From: DASZCR01 sp035942915
Lineage (GTDB): Bacteria; Acidobacteriota; Blastocatellia; Pyrinomonadales; Pyrinomonadaceae
Assembly (NCBI GenBank): GCA_035942915.1
Contig: DASZCR010000293.1
Span: 1 to 34,492, forward strand
Direction of reading: 5' to 3'
DNA: 34,492 nt
Positions 32,227-34,492 of the stretch are shown here, in pieces; within the stretch, counting starts at the first letter, position 1; each line of letters opens with the position of its first letter. Both the position numbers and the translations under genes were made by a program. Below the pieces are notes generated by a model, which made no database searches, was not told the origin of the DNA, and worked only from the letters and a program-made list of their open reading frames with translations.

Positions 32227-32898
32227 ATGGCGGAGATTACGGCGGCAGCGGTGAAGGCGCTGCGCGAGAAGACCGGCGCGGGCATGATGGAGTGCAAGAA
32301 CGCGCTCAACGAGGCCGGAGGCAACGAGGAGCAGGCCATCGAACTGCTGCGCAAGCGCGGCCTCGCCTCGGCCAAGAAGAAAGAAGGACGCGTCGCGGCC
32401 GAAGGTGCGGTCGGCTCTTACATCCACATGGGCGGCAAGGTCGGCGTCCTTGTCGAGGTCAACTGCGAGACGGACTTCGTGGCGCGCACCGAAGCGTTCC
32501 AGTCGCTCGTCAAAGACATCGCCATGCACATCGCGGCCGCTGAGCCGCGCTTCGTCTCGCGCGACGAAGTCCCTGCCGACGCGCTCGACAAGGAGCGCGA
32601 GATTGCGCGTGCGCAGGCCAAGAACGACCCGAAGAACGCCAACAAGCCCGACCAGGTCATCGACAAAATCGTCGAAGGCCGCCTCAACAAGTTCTACGAA
32701 GAGGCCGTGCTGCTTGACCAACCCTTCGTCAAAGACCCTGCGAAGACTGTCAACGACCTGCTCACCGAGAAGATTGCGGCGACGGGCGAGCGCATTACCA
32801 TTCGCCGCTTCTCACGCTACAAGATGGGCGAAGGGCTGGAGAAGCGTTCGGACGACTTCGGCGGCGAAGTGGCCGCGCTCGCGGGCGGCAATCAGTAA
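32227..32898 (+). CDS. tsf: Translation elongation factor Ts
   Basis: EF-Ts recycles EF-Tu from GDP to the GTP form. The 223-residue protein has the N-terminal UBA-like domain (MAEITAAAVKALREKTGAGM, then MECKNALNEAGGNEEQAIEL), the EF-Tu contact VNCETDFVAR and the core ending TIRRFSRYKMGEGLE. It is shorter than E. coli EF-Ts (283), like the reduced thermophile/Acidobacteria-type forms with one core repeat. The start is ATG 32227, preceded by AGAGAGG; the open frame from 32140 only translates the heptamer repeat. pyrH follows 100 bases downstream. Confidence 0.96.
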   Translation: MAEITAAAVKALREKTGAGMMECKNALNEAGGNEEQAIELLRKRGLASAKKKEGRVAAEGAVGSYIHMGGKVGVLVEVNCETDFVARTEAFQSLVKDIAMHIAAAEPRFVSRDEVPADALDKEREIARAQAKNDPKNANKPDQVIDKIVEGRLNKFYEEAVLLDQPFVKDPAKTVNDLLTEKIAATGERITIRRFSRYKMGEGLEKRSDDFGGEVAALAGGNQ

Positions 32899-32990
32899 CA
32901 GAGTCCGGAGTCGGCGAGTCCGGAGTTTGAAGTCGTAAACGAGACGGCTGCGACTCCGGACTCTGGATGTGAGACTGCGGACTTCAAACT
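32899..32990. repeat. Heptamer repeat element with interlocking arms (AGTCCGG type), locus H
   Basis: CAGAGTCCGGAGTC (32899-32912) pairs perfectly with GACTCCGGACTCTG (32952-32965), and AGTTTGAAGTC (32924-32934) with GACTTCAAACT (32980-32990). The arms are arranged A-B-A'-B', so both pairs together would make a pseudoknot. The internal AGTCCGGAGT at 32917-32926 can also pair with 32953-32962, giving a competing nested fold. Confidence 0.8.
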
Positions 32991-32998
32991 TAAAAGAG

Positions 32999-33766
32999 AT
33001 GACTACGGCCGAAGTACAAGCAACGGACAGGGGCGCGCCCGCCTTCCGGCGGATTCTGCTGAAGGCGTCGGGCGAGGCACTGATGGGCGCACAGCAGTAC
33101 GGCGTCGATGTCTCGGTCGCGGCCGACGTGGCCGAACAGATTAAGGCCGTCCATGCGCTCGGCGTCGAGATTGCCATCGTCGTCGGCGGCGGCAACATCT
33201 TTCGCGGTGTCTCGGAGAGCGCAGGCAACATGGACCGCTCTTCGGCCGACTACATCGGCATGCTTGCGACTGTGATGAACGCCGTCGTCCTTCAGGACGC
33301 TTTGGAGAAGACGGGCGTTCACACGCGTATTCTGTCGGCCATCAACATCCCACAGGTGGCCGAGCCTTTCATCCGCCGCCGCGCCATTCGTCATCTGGAG
33401 AAGGGGCGCGTCGTCATCTTCGCGGGTGGAACGGGCAATCCCTATTTCACGACCGATTCGGCCGCCGCGCTGCGCGCACTGGAAATCCGCGCCGATGTCA
33501 TCATGAAGGCGACGAAGGTCGATGGCGTCTACTCGGCCGACCCGGTCAAGGATGTGACGGCCACGCGCTACGAGTGCATCACTTATCAAGAGGTGCTCGA
33601 ACGCCAACTCAAGGTGATGGACGCCTCAGCCATCTCGCTCTGCATGGACAATCGCCTGCCCATCGTCGTCTTCAACATGAAGAAGTCGGGCAACATCATG
33701 CGCGTCGTGCTCGGCGAGCAGGGCGTCGGCACACACGTCTGCACAGACAAACCTGAAGGAATGTGA
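32999..33766 (+). CDS. pyrH: UMP kinase
   Basis: PyrH phosphorylates UMP to UDP with ATP in pyrimidine synthesis (hexameric, cytosolic). The 255-residue protein has the family motifs RILLKASGEALMGAQQYGVD, IAIVVGGGNIFRGV, DYIGMLATVMNAVVLQDALE, GGTGNPYFTTDSAAALRALE, MKATKVDGVYSADP and a terminal VLGEQGVGTHV. It is slightly longer than E. coli (241) because of a short N-terminal extension. The ATG at 32999 follows AAAGAG, 9 bases after locus H. frr is next, with locus I between. Confidence 0.97.
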   Translation: MTTAEVQATDRGAPAFRRILLKASGEALMGAQQYGVDVSVAADVAEQIKAVHALGVEIAIVVGGGNIFRGVSESAGNMDRSSADYIGMLATVMNAVVLQDALEKTGVHTRILSAINIPQVAEPFIRRRAIRHLEKGRVVIFAGGTGNPYFTTDSAAALRALEIRADVIMKATKVDGVYSADPVKDVTATRYECITYQEVLERQLKVMDASAISLCMDNRLPIVVFNMKKSGNIMRVVLGEQGVGTHVCTDKPEGM

Positions 33767-33769
33767 ATA

Positions 33770-33843
33770 GTGATAGGTGATAGGTGATAGGTGATAAGAG
33801 AAAGCAGGTTCTTATCCTCTCACCTATCACCCATCACTGATAG
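33770..33843. repeat. Two-armed heptamer repeat hairpin (GTGATRR type), locus I
   Basis: GTGATAG x3 and GTGATAA at 33770-33797, a loop containing GAGAAAGCAGGTT, and a right arm of CTTATCC, CTCACCTATCA and CCATCACTGATAG to 33843. The right arm ends as the frr ribosome binding site GGGAG (33843-33847) begins. Confidence 0.9.
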
Positions 33844-33854
33844 GGAGTGAAGCT

Positions 33855-34415
33855 ATGACTGAGAAGGATGTCATCAAAGAGACGAAGCCGCGCATGGAGG
33901 GGGCGGTCGAGGACTTGCGCCGGAAGCTGTCGACGATTCGCACGGGGCGCGCGGCCGTCAGCATCCTCGATTCCATCACGGTCGATTATTACGGCACGCC
34001 GACGCCGCTCAGCCAGATGGCCTCGGTGCATGTGCCTGAGCCGCAACTCATCACCGTGCAGCCATGGGACCAGACGCAGCTTAATGCCATCGAGAAGGCC
34101 ATCCGTTCTTCCGACCTCGGTCTGAACCCGACCAATGACGGCAAGCTCGTCCGCGTTCCCATTCCGCCGCTCACGGAGGAGCGACGCAAGCAACTGGCGC
34201 GGCAGGTGCACGAGTACGCCGAGGAGCACCGCACGGCCGTGCGTAACGTCCGCCGCGATGCCAACGACCGTCTCAAAAAATTGCTCAAGGAGAAGGCCAT
34301 CTCCGAGGACACCGAACGCGATGCGCTCGAAGAGGTGCAGAAGTTGACGAACAGCTACATCGCGAGAATCGACGAACTGGCGAAGAACAAAGAGCAAGAG
34401 TTGTTGAGCGTCTAG
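33855..34415 (+). CDS. frr: Ribosome recycling factor
   Basis: RRF, with EF-G, splits the post-termination ribosome. The 186-residue protein matches the standard length (185). Helical arms MEGAVEDLRRKLSTIRTGRA and EERRKQLARQVHEYAEEHRT flank the small beta domain (VDYYGTPTPLSQMASVHVPE; LITVQPWD; LNPTNDGKLVRVPIPPLT). Arg-Thr-Gly-Arg-Ala is the conserved tip of helix 1. GGGAG lies 7 bases upstream of the ATG. The last 77 bases of the window after the stop show no further gene. Confidence 0.97.
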   Translation: MTEKDVIKETKPRMEGAVEDLRRKLSTIRTGRAAVSILDSITVDYYGTPTPLSQMASVHVPEPQLITVQPWDQTQLNAIEKAIRSSDLGLNPTNDGKLVRVPIPPLTEERRKQLARQVHEYAEEHRTAVRNVRRDANDRLKKLLKEKAISEDTERDALEEVQKLTNSYIARIDELAKNKEQELLSV

Positions 34416-34492
34416 CGACGAGCAGAAGCGACGGGCAGATTCGTCCACGCGCGCGTCGGCCTAAGACGCAGGAAACGAGAGAGGAGCAGCTA

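Noticed and set aside
30751..33843. CRISPR array from the GTGATRR repeats
   Set aside because: The units are 7 bases without spacers and are arranged in opposing arms; no cas genes are present.

Overview
The window reads as a GC-rich bacterial chromosome segment with tightly packed genes. It shows no rRNA, tRNA, CRISPR array, insertion sequence or phage gene. Several traits together suggest an Acidobacteriota member, perhaps of the Blastocatellia/Pyrinomonas type: bacillithiol genes (bshC, a ypdA/bdr homologue), many intergenic hairpins built from 7-bp tandem repeats, GC-rich codon use, and large secreted or membrane proteins of unclear role. This assignment is an inference from gene content, not a measured phylogeny.

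Left part (1-9 kb, mostly + strand): the end of a peroxiredoxin; a GrdB-like protein interrupted by one in-frame TGA that is best read as selenocysteine; pfkA; a REC/HD-GYP c-di-GMP phosphodiesterase on the - strand; greA with a small coiled-coil gene; a CDP-alcohol phosphatidyltransferase with a small DUF3592-like gene; a biotin carboxylase / biotin carrier pair; and a HAD phosphatase.

Middle (9-28 kb): a - strand operon runs from a clear promoter at about 13.74 kb through a possible 58-aa ORF, bshC, mutL and cheW. Then on + come a secreted barrel-like protein behind a long structured leader, a 1417-aa patatin-like phospholipase with a membrane domain inserted between its catalytic motifs, and the ypdA-like reductase. 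On - follow an ACT-domain malic enzyme and a translationally coupled pair: a 1.2-kaa BrxC/PglY (DUF6079)-like P-loop protein and a Rossmann/DUF2520 protein. No BREX partner genes are present.

Right part (28-34.5 kb, + strand): a secreted M48 metalloprotease, then rplM-rpsI and rpsB-tsf-pyrH-frr, the usual translation gene order.

The main structure that the genes do not explain is a set of nine intergenic elements made of 7-bp repeats, mostly folded as two opposing arms. One sits in nearly every junction of the ribosomal cluster, and in front of pfkA, accC and the HAD gene the second arm runs up to the start codon with no visible ribosome binding site.
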